Shown here in pieces: positions 1 through 12,139 of a stretch of 64,000 bases of DNA; position 1 is the first letter of the stretch, and each line of letters opens with the position of its first letter. A program made the position numbers and the translations under genes. Below the pieces are notes generated by a model. The model saw only the letters and a list, made by a program, of their open reading frames with translations. It made no database searches and was not told where the DNA came from. The DNA lies in assembly GCF_945859685.1 (NCBI RefSeq), contig NC_079149.1, forward strand, positions 129,792,065-129,856,064, in the 5' to 3' direction. The stretch comes from Eupeodes corollae. Taxonomy: Eukaryota > Arthropoda > Insecta > Diptera > Syrphidae.

Positions 1-1560
1 GTGTCGTTGTACTAAGACATTTACCGATGGAAGCAATAGATATTTACACCACACTCTTCAACAATGCTTTGAATAATGCATATTATCCAGTGCATTAAAA
101 GACCGCTGTGGTTCATCCTCTCCCGAAAAAGGGAAAGGACAACTCCAACCCGTCAAATCTTCGGTCGATAAGTCTTCTTCCGAGCATCAGCAAAGTCTTC
201 GAAAAGATCATTAATAGGGCTTTGAATAAGTGGGCTGCGTACAACAAAATAATTCCAGATAAACAGTTCGGTTTCAAGGCGGGTCATGACAAAATTCATG
301 CTGCGTCTAAACTCGTTTCTGATATCCAATGGAATGAATCAAAACGACAATGCACTGGTGCTGTTCTTGTTGATTTGGAAAAGGCCTTTGACATTGTATG
401 GTTAGAGGGTCTTTACCTAAAACTGAGCAAGCTTGTTATAAGCAAGCCATCATTGTATATACTTTATGATATGCTTAACGGTATAAAGTTTGCTTTCAAA
501 AGTGGCAATGTAACTTCTACCACAAAATTTTCAATTTAAAATGGTCTTCAACATGGAGCGGTGAATTCGCTGATTCTCTTCAGTATTTACACCAGCGATC
601 TGATAGGTAGTCTTACAAAGGCAATTGCGTACGCCGACGATCTAATTGCGTAGAGAACGTAGGTTGAGGTTATTAGAATTCTCTTGCAGCGTGATTTTGA
701 CAAGATTCAGCGATATTGCGACGGCTGGAAACTGAAAATAAATGTCCAGAAGTCGGAGACAATTCTGTTCCGGACTCCGTTGGCTAGGGTCACGAGGAAT
801 ACTTGCAAGAATTGGCGCAAGATGGTCATCGTTGATCTTCACGGGCCATTAGCGAACAAAAGTGTTGTGAAGTACCTCGGTATCTGGTTAGATCAGTATT
901 TGTATTTCGACAGACATGTAAATGCTGCTCTGACCAGGGCCAAAGAAGCCTTTTGCTCAGACGAAACGGCTGTTGTTTAGCAGTCGGCTTGAAGGTAATT
1001 TGCTACATCGCCCTCATACGGCCGATGATCGTTTATAGTTGTCCTGTGTGGTTAAACTTAAACTATTAATATTCCAACGAGGTCCTATACTACGGAGCTC
1101 GAATCAACAGAATTGACAATTTCGTGATAAAACTCGTTCGAGGTCACACTGCAAGAGCTATGTATGTCTTCAACCTACAATTTAATTATCGGGGCATTCT
1201 ATCCGAACGACGAGTGTTTTGAAAGTGCACGCTTGAGCGGCTTCATTCCACCAAAGGCATTCCTCTTTTTAGACAAATGCGGTCTGATACAGGATAGGAT
1301 AGGATATAGGCAGTTCCGTTAATCTACCACGTCAGACGTAGAACCGTGGATAGGCAACTCAGTAGGGCTGTGTCCGAACGGGACCAAACTGATAGGGTGA
1401 AGCAGGAGAACAAGTTTTGGTAGCTTCAATAGGCACTTGATAGTGGGTAGTCGGGATGGGGTTTTAAGCCTTAGCCGGATTACATACTTGTTTTACAGTT
1501 TTAGGGTTTATTTTTAAGCAGAAAAACAAAAATAAGAAAAAAAAAACATTAAATATAAAA
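1..1560 (+). mobile_element. Non-LTR retrotransposon relic (Jockey/LOA-like), cut by the window edge
   Basis: Remains of a LINE reverse transcriptase, an enzyme that copies element RNA into DNA at a nicked target. Frame 3 reads from base 3 to about 950 with only a few stops (96-98, 537-539, 651-653, about 660). Visible in order: a finger block ending PLPKKGKD, LLPSISKVFEKIINRAL, the palm block DLEKAFDIVW with its catalytic Asp, NGLQHGAVNS (a decayed PQG loop), and AYADD with the catalytic pair at 636-641. YLGIWLDQ follows near 880. Frameshifts near 950 and 990 move the thumb (ICYIALIRPMIVY) to other frames. The 3' end is AT-rich, with A-runs from about 1528. The endonuclease part lies left of the window, if it is present. 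The clade is uncertain; RT identity is secure and the copy is dead. Confidence 0.85.
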
Positions 1561-1755
1561 AAACAAAAATACAAAAAAAAAAGACAACAAAATATGAAAA
1601 ATAAAAAATGTTAGATAGTTAAATTTGCTGCTGTGCTTGTTCTAGTTTTAAGTAATTTTTAGGTAGAATAGGTAGTTTAAGTTAGTTTTAAGTTTTATTT
1701 AATTACCTAATTTTAAGTAGTTTTTAGGTAAAAATAATTTACCTAATTTATTTAT

Positions 1756-1988
1756 ACCACCTTAATTTTTTTCACGGGTACTGCCTCTTACGAGGAATTG
1801 ACAAATTCTCCAAGAGTAATTCGTATCATGAAAAGTGGTTTCTCAAATTTTCTGGTAGAATCCGGCTTAAATCTGTAGGTCCCTTCCATCCCTGACAACA
1901 CTATTCGCACACAGGAATGGTTGAGAGTTGTGGGTCACTAGGCCCTAATTCTCAAACGGACTGCTGCTCAACCAAATAAAAAAAAAAC
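1756..1988 (+). mobile_element. tRNA-derived SINE, 5' truncated (copy 1, lacks tRNA head)
   Basis: The same ~210 bp body recurs in reverse orientation at 43143-43434 and 58635-58958. Shared blocks include CACGGGTACTGCCTCTT, GAGGAATTGACAAATTC, AGGTCCCTTCCATCC and ACACAGGAATGGTTGAGAGT. The copy begins just after the place where the tRNA-like head stops in the other two, and ends in a short A-run. It is non-coding and depended on another element's reverse transcriptase for movement. Confidence 0.8.
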
Positions 1989-2012
1989 TAATATTAATAT
2001 TGGAAGAGGAAA

Positions 2013-2055
2013 TTTGTTTGCTTGTTTTTTTGTTTGTTTGCTTGTTTGTTTGTTT
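2013..2055. repeat. TTTG/CTTG microsatellite
   Basis: A run of TTTG and CTTG tetranucleotides with one T-tract interruption. It is a simple repeat directly downstream of the truncated SINE. Confidence 0.9.
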
Positions 2056-5000
2056 ACCCGTGTTTCACGTCACAATGGAACAATATTATGACATGATTTT
2101 CCGTGTAGAGTTAGTTACAAGTCTGAAGACTGTTTTTAACTACTTTTTATTGTGGTAAGGTATCTCATTCACAGATTATTTGAGCAAATTCGGTGTTAGA
2201 ACTAGATATCTATTCGATACACTCTTTTTTTGTAACACTGATTAGTAGCATATCATTCGGTGATTCCTCCTTTTGGATATAGTAGTCTGTCATAAGGTTT
2301 TTCTTATAATGTCATAGGCGCTCGAATCTGAGCTAAAACATTATTAAAAATAGAAGATGGACTGTTTAAAAACGATGCCTCGTCAATGTCACTAACGAAA
2401 GATTTTTTTAAATTATTTCAGAGTAATAACTTAACAATATCAAATTATTGCAAGTGTTTACTCTAGTTAACAGTGTTACGTATGAACATGACGTTTAATT
2501 TTTTTTTTAAATAACGATTTTAGCACTAAGAGGTTGTTTTGAAAATCAATTCAATTGTATTAGATAAAGTGACAGAAGGTTCATGGGAATATTTTTTAAC
2601 TGACACTGTCGTGAAGTCTAACTTTTTATCCAGTAGAGTTTTTTTTTACTCAATTGAGCTGTCCACTGTGTCACCACATAGGCTGAGATTAAAGTTTGGC
2701 CCGCCATTAATGCTAATGTGAAATGTAGATGCCCTTCGATTATTTAACGAAAGCTAAAACTTGGGATAAGAAATTGTCACCTTGTCTTTTCTTTGAAACG
2801 TTATAACATTTAATAAACTGCAGCTTCCTCAACCTTTTTCTATTAAACAAAACTCAAACTAAATCCACTGCTAGTTAAAGTTTAAAGTTCAAAAGTTATT
2901 TCCCTTTAGTCAAAGCAAGCAACAACAACAACAAGAATACTTATATAGCTTAAAATTTAAATTCAATTAAAACTTTAAAAATAACAAAAGAAAAAAAAAC
3001 TTGAATCGTAAACTTATTGATTCTAATCCAATTTAACAAGAATTTTATTAATTCAATCTTTCTACAAAACTTAATTCTAAATCGCCTGGATACGACGACA
3101 AGAATCATCTCCAAGTAGGTATCGGTACCTACTTATAGGAATTTCTATACATATACTTAACCTTTACAACAGAGAAAGGAAATTACTGTCCTTGAAAATA
3201 TAAATTTTCACTTAGTTGGTATTTTTGCTCCTCTCCTGGAGGATAAAATCTCCGTTCCGGAAAATTCGTTGTTAGAAAAATTATTGAATTGTCCTCCTGA
3301 ACAGAGCCAAAACACACAAAGACACACACACACACTCACATAGGATCATAGGACCCACTCAGAATATATATTAGAGAAGACATTATAGGAGTAGAAAATC
3401 GAAAATCCTACCTGCTGTGAACATAGTATTATCCTGGAAGTCAAGACTATTAATGAACGTAATCACACGTTAAAGAGAGAACGACAACGGGTATTACTTC
3501 CTTTAATCAGGCGATTGTCCACTTAATAAAGGCCATATCCACACACACACTTCACTATATCCGCACTGTCGTCGTCATCATCATCATCGTCGGTTGGTCG
3601 AAAGGAAAATAAGAGTAAAAAAAAATGGGGGAAAAAAAGGACTTCAACTTAATTTGTGCAATCGTTCCAGACTAAGAGTAAGAGTCTAAGTCCACTGTGC
3701 TTAGAGGACTAGCACAGTGATGCACTGGTCCTGGTACCAATGCCAAAAAAGGACTCCCTATATGTGTAGTATATGCAGTAGTTTATGGAGTGTCCTTAGA
3801 TCATTAGCTTTTGCACCGTGTGCAGCTGTATAGCAAATCCTTTTTTTTCTCCATTGCAGCTATCAGCTTCCTGCTGGTTGGGGTAGAGCTAGAGCGGGAG
3901 TGAAAGCAAAGTGCTTATTCAGATGTAGATCCTCGATGCTATCCACTATCCGGGATGGCTCCTATGCGATTGGCACTAAAAATGCCACCATTAGTCAGGG
4001 GCATCCTTACGGTCGATTATACCAAAAGTGTTGTTGTCACAATGTTGTGGTGAATATTTACATCTTTTCGTTTCTTTTTGTTTTCAGTTTGATGCTAGTA
4101 CAAAAAAGCTACATAGCTCTGGGACTGGTAGTGAATTTTTAAGACTAAATCCAAACGTTTGTATCGAAGGATTAAGGAATATTGTCTTTCTAAGGAGATT
4201 TCGGTTTCATGTGAATGTGCAGAGTGTGTGTCTTATTGCCAGTTGTGTGTCTCTGGCGCAGGAAACAAAACAGAAAAAAAATACAATTGGGTTTGAATGT
4301 AAGTACGCTAGTGTCCTTATATTATACACCACGTGGCTTAAATCTTGTGGAAAGTCGAGAATACCTTCCTTTTCGCCATGGCTACTGAGAAGGATTTTCC
4401 AACTACTCTCCCTGGTTGTTTACCTTGTTTTTTGCATTGTGTGTCATCCACCAAAAGCATCCTTGTGTCCTTCCGCCGGGATTAAGAACGAATACTTTTT
4501 GTAAGTTTATTTTTGTCATTGTTTCCTTTATGCTCTCGATGTCATTGTTGCAGAATCCTTGTTCTTGGTTTGGGTTCGAGTTTGGGTTTGGGTTTGAGTG
4601 AGAGAAAAAGAGATTTCGTAAAGAGAATAGGTGACTTTAGTAGCCACAGTAGCTATAATATCGCCCAGCCACAACCAAGGTAGAGAGCGGTTAGTTGCCT
4701 CTATACCTTTCCCGCATACTTCACGTATACAACAATAACATCACAGGATCAGACAACATGGGAATAGATTTCCTTTTTCTGGTCCCTTTTTTTAAACCAT
4801 TCAACCAACCCGTGTTCTTGCAAGGACCGGTAGTATTGTAGAGTGCGGTGGTGGTGGTGTTGGATGCTGATGTTGATGCTGATGGTGCTATAGTAAATTT
4901 TACTCCAATAGCCGTCTTGCGGTAAAACTTAATTTGTTCGAGCATTAAAAAGGTCATTTTGGATTTTATGTAATTACGTAAGGTGAGCTATGAGGTGACT

Positions 5001-5535
5001 TAGAAGAGTTTATGTGCGCGGTAAGTGTAAAATGGGTATCTCATATACTTACCATACATTTAAACCTATATTCATAGCGTTTTAAGGGTATTTAAAGTAA
5101 ATTTTTGAAAATTTTAAAGCAAACATGTCCTTGACATAATTATGTTTGTATGTATGTAGGTGTGTTTAATTTTATATATGTATTAACAACATGGAGATAA
5201 TCCACATTGAAAAAGGAGACTAATAAACGCTTCTGGGAGTATGGAGTAAATCCTTGGACTTGGAAAGAAACAAGGATTTAAATATTTTATGGAGAGATTT
5301 AAATACATACATAAAGAAAATTTAATTTTCAACTTAATGAACATTTAAAGCAAAGCGATTGGATGGTCTTGAAACTTGATAAACACCTCTTGGGTGTTGA
5401 GTTTTAAAATGTTTGTTTTTGTTTTGTTAAAAAAATCGCAAGTGACGGTGTTGTTGTCTTAAGAATTGAAGGCACCTTTTAAAATAAGAAGTTGAAAATT
5501 ATTTTTTGTTTAAGGTTAGCAGCACTCGAAAAATT
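2056..5535. other. Gene-free AT-rich stretch with microsatellites
   Basis: No recognisable gene. Holds a CA repeat near 3312-3340 and another near 3541-3549, a CAT/CGT repeat near 3568-3590, TTTGGG-type repeats at 4568-4597 and a GATGCTGAT-rich stretch near 4864-4890. Open frames at 2539-2721 and 3900-4601 show no domain. A polypyrimidine-AG at about 4087 and a GTAAGT at 4299 could bound an exon of an unseen gene, but nothing in the peptide supports one. Confidence 0.6.
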
Positions 5536-6045
5536 AAGACCGATTTTTAATTAAAGTTAAGTTTGAAAATCATGCTTAATGACCTTAATTTTAAATTCAT
5601 AAATTTAATGATGATTTTTCACTAAAAAATATTGTCAAAAACAAAAAGACAATAAAGTAAGTATACGCCACAGGATACTTTTTTTATGATTTTGATCAGG
5701 AATGCCATAATTCTCAACAATTAACAACAAATTGAACACAAAAAGATTTGTTAATTGTTTAAAGTTCACACCGCGTACCAAAATTTGAAAACGAATTTTC
5801 TTAGCAATTTGTGAGATTTTTAAAAAATGGGTAACTGTAGGTCCATCTCAAAAAAAGCGAAACATTTATTTTTTCAGACCTTAGAGTTGAAATTGTTGGT
5901 GAAAATATAAACTGAAGTCTTAAATCCACCTTTGACCCTTCATGCCTTAAAATTTGAAGTTATTTCCTGTTAAAAGCATATAGAGACTTCTTCAACACGA
6001 GTCTTTTTTCTTAGGTGTATTCTTAAACCAAAGAATGAGTGTAAT
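5536..6045 (+). repeat. ~500 bp duplicated unit, copy 1
   Basis: Aligns by eye to 6046-6545. Shared landmarks in the same order: GTATACGCCACAG, TTGATCAGGAATGCCATAAT, a GCACCAAAA/GTACCAAAA-type block, GTGAAAATAT, GAAGTCTTAAATC, AAAGTTATTTCCT and CTTAGGTGTAT-CTTAAACCA. It has no coding potential. It could be a tandem duplication or two insertions of one non-coding element. Confidence 0.7.
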
Positions 6046-6545
6046 AAAGTGTGAAAATAATATTTAAGGACCTTAATTTTACCTTTAAAAGCTTAATAAT
6101 TATATTAACTAATATAAAACTAACATTTGTCAATAAAAAGTTTATCAAAAATTGTTATTTACGATAATAAATAAAACATTTCAAAAATAAATAAAAAAGG
6201 TGAGTATACGCCACAGTGAACTTTTGAATTATTTTGATCAGGAATGCCATAATTTTCAGCAATAAACTGTAAATTGAATGTAAACGGATTGGTCTATTTA
6301 TTTTAAGGTAACAAGACGCACCAAAAGTTGGTACGTGCAGATCCATTGCAAAAATAGCACCAAATTGACTTTTTCGCACATTAAATTTGCAGGTTTGGGT
6401 GAAAATATTTGTTGAAGTCTTAAATCTATCTAGGATCCTTTTTGCCTGAGAATTTAAAGTTATTTCCTATTAAAAGGATACAGTGACTTCTTGAACACAA
6501 ATCCCTTCTCTTAGGTGTATCCTTAAACCATCCAATTTCGTGAAT
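6046..6545 (+). repeat. ~500 bp duplicated unit, copy 2
   Basis: Second copy, immediately following the first and diverged by many substitutions and small indels. GTATACGCCACAG lies at about 6205-6217. A shorter third match with the same box lies at 42205-42310, so the unit is a dispersed repeat and not only a local duplication. The open frame on the minus strand here is not supported as a gene. Confidence 0.7.
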
Positions 6546-7822
6546 GAAAGGTTTGTCTCTTCTCTCAAGCAAGGTCCTTAAACACATTCCACCTTACTAG
6601 ATTATATAAAATCTACATAAGGTGGTACAGAATACACCACACAATATATCTTCATTTGAGTTATGTGTAGAAGTAGATGTCACTCTGTTCCGTGTTTTAT
6701 TGCAATGATATTGTGATGTTCCTTTTATTATTGCGCTGTATATAGTTAATTCCTTTACAATCATTCCATCAGTGAACCTTTAACTTGGTTTTGTGGTGTC
6801 GCAAAGATAAGCTTGAATTCCCTGATTTACCACTCACTCCCTCTCTTCATGTCTTCAACCGCAGTTGGTATAAACAAATCGAAACAAATTCCCACTGGAG
6901 CAGAAGAAGAGAAGAATCAAACCTTTTATACTTTCTTAGCAAACTGCGTTAACTCATATAACATCGCATGCTTTTGATACAAATAAACGTGAATCCTTAA
7001 TTATGTTCAAAAAAAAGAAAAAAACATATCACAAAGGATTCTCTTCTTCTGAATTCAGATAAATTGCTCAAAGGAGCGACGGTATGGGTATATGTAATAT
7101 TTAAGTCAAAAGATACATGGAAGACTCTATCATGCTTATGTTCCTGGATGGTAATAATGTATGTATGAAAAAGTAACATACCACATCCTGATGCGGCACA
7201 ATGTTCTTAATTGAAATTTATTGTTTGGTTACTTTTTTTTTTACTTTTTTGTTGTATTATATTATCATAAAAGTTAATGGTAAATCTGAACAAATCGTTT
7301 GCACACGCCCGTAGGTGGTTTTAATGAGGATGGGTGATGAACAATTATTGTATATATCGTATGAGCGTACAATACGCATCTCCCTAATCGGCAACAATTT
7401 GTACTTTTTTAGATTGTCATCCTCGTTACAATTTATTCTTTTTTGTGAATCTAAATTAAAGTAGGAAATTAAAGTTGGGGATTTAATTTTACATGGAATA
7501 GTTAATTTTAAATACATTTTGTTGAATTGGAATCTTCAAATAAAAATTATACATATAAACAAAATACTGTAAGGCAAAAATTCTCTTTGATTCGAATTGT
7601 ATACGTTAATTTAAAACAATAAAAAGTCCATTCAATGCAACATAACTCTCACGATAGTTGTACTTACAAAAAAAATCATAATACTATTTTTGTAGAGAAT
7701 TTTGATATTTACAAATTTGGTCTGAGATATTTTTGTAATAAAACTTACCATATTCGAGAAAAAACCAAGTTGATGAGTACTTTAAAATTTGTATGTTTTG
7801 ACTAATCTCAAATACTTACTTA
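6546..7822. other. Gene-free AT-rich stretch
   Basis: No recognisable gene, element or array. Minus-strand open frames at 6997-7179 and 7257-7517 lack domains and have the composition of AT-rich chance frames. Confidence 0.6.
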
Positions 7823-8401
7823 CTAAACTAGGGACTCACCCAACAAACTTCTCCATCTAGCTCGATGTCTCCAGTTTCGCGGTCTAAGTTTGATAAGGTC
7901 ACCTTCCATTGTCCATGTATCTGCACCGTATGCAAGGACGTAAATGATAAGGGTCTTATATATGTGTTGTATGTCCTTTGTTGACAACAGCATGTACTTT
8001 GTTTTGCCCTCATTAACCGTTAAACCCATTTTTGCCGCCTCTGCCTCAATACTCACAAAAGCCCTATTGACATCACGCTGAGTTCTTCCGATTATGTCAA
8101 TATCATCAGCATATGCTAGTAATTGGACAGACTTTTGAAAGATAGTGCCTCTAGTGTTGACGTGTGAGCTCTGCACTATTCTTTCAAGCACGATGTTAAA
8201 AAAATCACATGACAGCGCATCATCTTGTTTAAACCTTTTTTGACATCGCTCTGTTAAGTTGTTTCCAACCTTTATAGAGCAGCGTGAATTCTCCATGGTC
8301 ATCCTGTACAAACGGACGAGTTTGGCAAGGATGCCAAAACTAGACATTGAAATCGATAAAAAGATGGTGAGTGTCGATTTGGTGTTCTTGGGTTTTTCCA
8401 T
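7823..8401 (-). pseudogene. RTE reverse transcriptase fragment (palm to C-term)
   Basis: A 192-codon open stretch with SSFGILAKLVRLYRMTMENS, SIKVGNNLTE, a damaged QGDALSC (QDDALSC), FFNIVLERIVQ, NTRGTIFQ and AYADDIDIIGRT. The YADD aspartates that bind catalytic metal are intact. The upstream block that reads DFKAAYDS in copy D is lost, because the frame jumps from LTIFLSI directly to SMSSFG. After LLSTKDIQ a second internal deletion brings in IYKTLIIYVLAYGADTWTM, part of the thumb. The copy cannot encode a working enzyme. Confidence 0.85.
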
Positions 8402-9072
8402 GATCTGCCGTAATGTGAATATTTGATCAACTGTGGACTTTCCTGGTCTAAAACCACACTGATAAGGACCTATCAGGTTGTTGACGATGGGCTTTAGACG
8501 TTCACATATTACGGCAGAGAGGATTTTATAGGCGATGTTAAGTAGACTGATTCCTCTATAGTTGGTGCAGTTTAGAGTGTCTCCTTTTTTCAGGATCGGT
8601 CAAACAATACTGAGGTTCCATTCATCGGGCATACTTTCTTCGATCATATTTACAGATAAGTTCGTGCATTCTCCTAACCAACTTACCTCCAGCGGCTTGA
8701 AAGAGCTCGGCATTCAAGCCATCTGCTCCAGCGCCTTTATTAGACTTTAGCTTAGATATGGCAATCTTTACTTCGTCTAAGTCGGGAGGACGGGATTGTT
8801 GGCTTTCGTCTTCTATATTGAATGGATCATCCTGCCTGACAGTGGAATTCTGTTCTTCGTCGCCGTTATACAGTCTAAAGAAGTGGTCCTTTCATATCCA
8901 CAGCATTGACTGCGATTCCACTATGATGTTTGCACTTTCGTCTTTGCAGACTTCGGTTCTGCTTTTAAATATCTTCGACCGCACGCTTCTCAAGCCCTCT
9001 CTTTTTCCTTCAGAGAAGTCGGTGTTCCTCTCACCTCTTCTGCTCTTAAAGCTCATGAGCAGCTCTTGTCCT

Positions 9073-9586
9073 TTAATGCAGCACCGCTTTGCATGCCTGT
9101 TGTTTGGCTGCATTTGCCTGCCGACAATGCTCATCAAACCAGGGGTTCCTTGTTGGTGGCTGTTTGAAACCCAGCACATCAGAGGCGGCTTCTCTGATTG
9201 CATCTTGGCAATGTTGCCACTGGTTTTCGCTATATTGTGTTGGCGGCAGAGGACTTCGAGAGAGGTTACTTGTAACTCCGTTGGAAAAACATTTGGCGAT
9301 CTTTTGCGATTGTAGCACTTTGACGTTGTACCTTCTGCCAGCAACTCCCTGTTTTGCCTTGGGTCTCGAAATCCGAAGTGCTACCTTGGCTACAACGAGG
9401 TAGTGGTGCGAGTTGATGTTAGCTCCTCGGAAAGTTCGTACATCCATGATGGTGGAAGCGTGCCTGGCGTCGATCGCAGTATGGTCAATCTGGTTGACGG
9501 TAGATTGATCTGGAGTCCAAGTTCCTTTGTGGATTATCATGGTGTGGAAAACGCGTACTGGCTACCATGACGTTTTGGCCCGCAGC
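9073..9586 (-). pseudogene. RTE endonuclease C-terminal half and linker
   Basis: Reads VASTRFPH, IHKGTW, DQSTVNQIDH, ARHASTIMDVRTFRGANI and then NSHHYLVVAKVALR. In APE-type nucleases the last block is S-D-H with a catalytic Asp-His. Here the Asp position reads His, which would disable cutting. The linker ends FKQPPTRNPWFDE-CRQANAAKQQ, which also occurs in copy D. The first codons overlap the breakpoint near 9586, where the plus-strand segment begins. Confidence 0.8.
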
Positions 9587-9926
9587 ACAGACCACGTGCG
9601 GTCGAAGAATTAGCGAAGGACCTAGACTGCTATAAAGCAGACATCACCGCCATCCAGGAAATACGTTGGGATGGGCCGGGCTGCTACCACGAAAACAAAT
9701 AGCGCTTATTTGGATGCGGCTTCGTCATTAGAGCCAGACTTAGGCAAGAAGTCTTGAGCGCTTCATGACCAAACGCATCAAGGCTAAACTCAGCAACATT
9801 AGCCTGATATTTGCGCACGCCCCCACAGAAGATAAAGACGACAACACCAAAGATATGTTCTTCGAGCAGTGTTGATATTAGGAAGGGAAGACATCTTTGG
9901 TGGAATAATCGGCTAAGCCCAAGTGC
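9587..9926 (+). pseudogene. RTE endonuclease N-terminal part, inverted relative to the rest of element A
   Basis: Nucleotides 9601-9660 match copy D at about 52755-52820 (AAGAATTAGCG, CTAGACTGCTATAAAGCAGA). The next blocks, about 9776-9920, match D at about 52930-53125 (AACATTAGCCTGATAT, GACGACAACACCAAAGATAT, ATCTTTGGTGGAATAATCGG). Translation gives YKADITAIQE-like and EDIFGGIIG blocks with several stops. Relative to D it has an extra deletion near 9870. The end at 9926 lies only about 55 bp, in D coordinates, from where the minus-strand part starts. Confidence 0.85.
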
Positions 9927-12139
9927 GCCACCAAAATTTGGTTCTATCGGAGTTGTTGTTATTTGACCACTTTTTTATATGTTTAAATTCAACGGACTAT
10001 AAGCCTATGAACAGAATTTAAAAGTACTTAATTTTTTAAACGAATAATTTTAAGAATAAGATTACATGACAATTTTAGACTAACTATACTTGAGCAAAAC
10101 ATTTTAAGACAAAATCAGTATTAATAGTCTTTTTTTAATAAACGTTTTGTACGTGTATTATTTGCCTGAAGACTTTTTCGTAAACTCATTTTAAGTGTAA
10201 CATTAGAATATGACTATGTAAATAAAATACAGGAACCAGATTAAATTAGAGAAGAAATCAAAAAATCTTGAAAGGTACGCATTTTGTTCAAAAATTTTAA
10301 ACAGTTTATAAAGATCAAATCGGGAAAAACAGAACTTCTAACATTATTACTGATATAAAATCAATTGATCTTTAAATCATTTTGACTAAGAAACAGGTAC
10401 AAACAAGTAGATTATTCCAAAAATACTACCGAAAAGAATAGAAAAGACTTAATTTTTTGTATATTCCTTACAAGTTGCGTGTTTTGGATCTTTTTAAATA
10501 TGTTCTCTACAAAATTCGTCTAGCTAAATTTTTACTCATGGCATAGAAATGTGCTTTGTGATATTGGCTTAAATGTTTGTGTCTCGAAGAAAATGTTGTT
10601 GTTAATTTTTTTTTTAAATTGACACTCGAAAACGAATGGGAAGATGCCAGTGTGAGCTGCATTCCAGACTCTTTTTAAAAATTGGGTTTTAATTTGAGTA
10701 TCTCGATAAAGAATAAAATTATTGACTCAAATTTTTTTTTTAATTACATGTATACAAAATAATTGTTAACTTTAGGTGAATTTGGAAATCAATAATTATT
10801 ACAAAAAAATCAATGACTGATTCACTCAAACTTGTTGAAGAAATAATGATGAACTAATATCGAACATTGAAGCAACATATTTATCATCAGAACAACGAGA
10901 ACATAATTCAAAGTATTTGTTTTGTATCAAGACTCTTATATTTATTCTTTCTTATTCCAAAGGTAATTCCATCCTGATTTGCTAAAAAATATCCCTTTAT
11001 AAAACTCTATTCACACAAAACGAAGGAAGTACCACAAATATTTTTCACTTTCCTATAAAATAACAATTAACAGTAACACACAGAAAAAAAGACACAGCAG
11101 TAGCTAGCTGAAAAGGATCTGTTTTTTTCTGTATATTCGTATTCTTTTTCAAAATAAAAAAGCGTGTTCAAAACTCCCACGAAAAGATTATTATATTCTT
11201 ATCCTTAAATTTCTTACAAACAACTTTAATCTCTTTTTTTGTGTGTTATTTTTCTATGATTTTATCGCATCATTTCTTTTACTTTAACTACTAAGTCGCA
11301 ATTTGTCCTTTTACATTCTTCATACGGGATATATTTTCACTTCATTTTATCCTTTCGTTTTTAAGTTGGTATAGAGCACAACATTCATTTCATTTGTACC
11401 TTTATTCCGTTTTTCCTTATTTTCTTTTGTTTGTTCCTCAATTGCATTGTAAGAATGAGAATCTGTTACTTCATACTTACTACACTCAACTCATCTCACA
11501 ATCACAATCACAAATGACAATGGGTATACATACATAAGTCTATTAGAAAAGAATTTATTTCATTTATCCTTCCTGGTTTCTGGTCCTAGTGGTCATATAT
11601 TATATCCTGGATGCTGTGTTAGCTACCAAAACAAATGAACTCAAGTTTTTCACTCAAAAAGGATTTGGTCTTTTTCTCCTTGCAGGCATCAGTGCAAGGA
11701 GAGAGTGAGGGACTTGGAGGAAAATAAAATTCTTTTAAAAAATAATAATATAATGCATTCTTTGAGAACAAACAATCAAAAAAGTTTTTCATGGATTTTT
11801 GAATAGGTTAAAAAAGGGACATAAGGGTTTTTACAATTTTTTCCTTTTTTGACTGATTTTTTGTATTTTTAATCTTTGGATGGGATTAGCTGCAATATCC
11901 TTATGAATGTGTTGATCCTTATCTGTTCAAGTTTTCTTATGGAATTAAAAAAGAAGGAAATCCAAAATTATTGTCACGGCAATGGTTTTAAATGACTGGA
12001 ACCTTACTCAATAAGTAACTTGCACTTCCCGTCAATCCTATGAGGAATTCTCGGAATTAAATGAATCTTTGATTGAACCGCTAAGATATCATAATGGTAC
12101 AAATTGAGTGATGGGTAAACAATTCTGTAAACAATTCTA
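9927..12139. other. Gene-free AT-rich stretch
   Basis: No gene, RNA or recognisable element. Sequence is dominated by A/T-runs. Near 12109-12141 GTAAACAATTCT is directly repeated, just before the tandem array. Confidence 0.6.

Larger units (their letters stand above)
7823..9926 (-). mobile_element. RTE-like non-LTR retrotransposon A with inverted 5' segment
   Basis: A LINE of the RTE type, with an APE-like endonuclease followed by reverse transcriptase. The main part (7823 to about 9586) reads on the minus strand: end of the endonuclease, linker, fingers and palm, with YADD at 8102-8113. The adjoining 9587-9926 reads on the plus strand and encodes the earlier part of the same endonuclease, by comparison with copy D at 52.4-54.9 kb. 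The copy lacks the palm segment with the first catalytic Asp, most of the thumb and the true 3' end. Stops and frameshifts are frequent. The RTE call rests on the endonuclease/RT wording shared with B and D and on B's C-terminal block. Confidence 0.85.

Noticed and set aside
4028..4504. 158-codon open frame as a gene
   Set aside because: No domain, biased to hydrophobic codons from T-rich DNA, overlapped by another frame of similar quality, and no homology I recognise.
8562..9403. Plus-strand frames over RTE copy A
   Set aside because: They are antisense shadows of the minus-strand RT and linker, which match the RTE family on the other strand.
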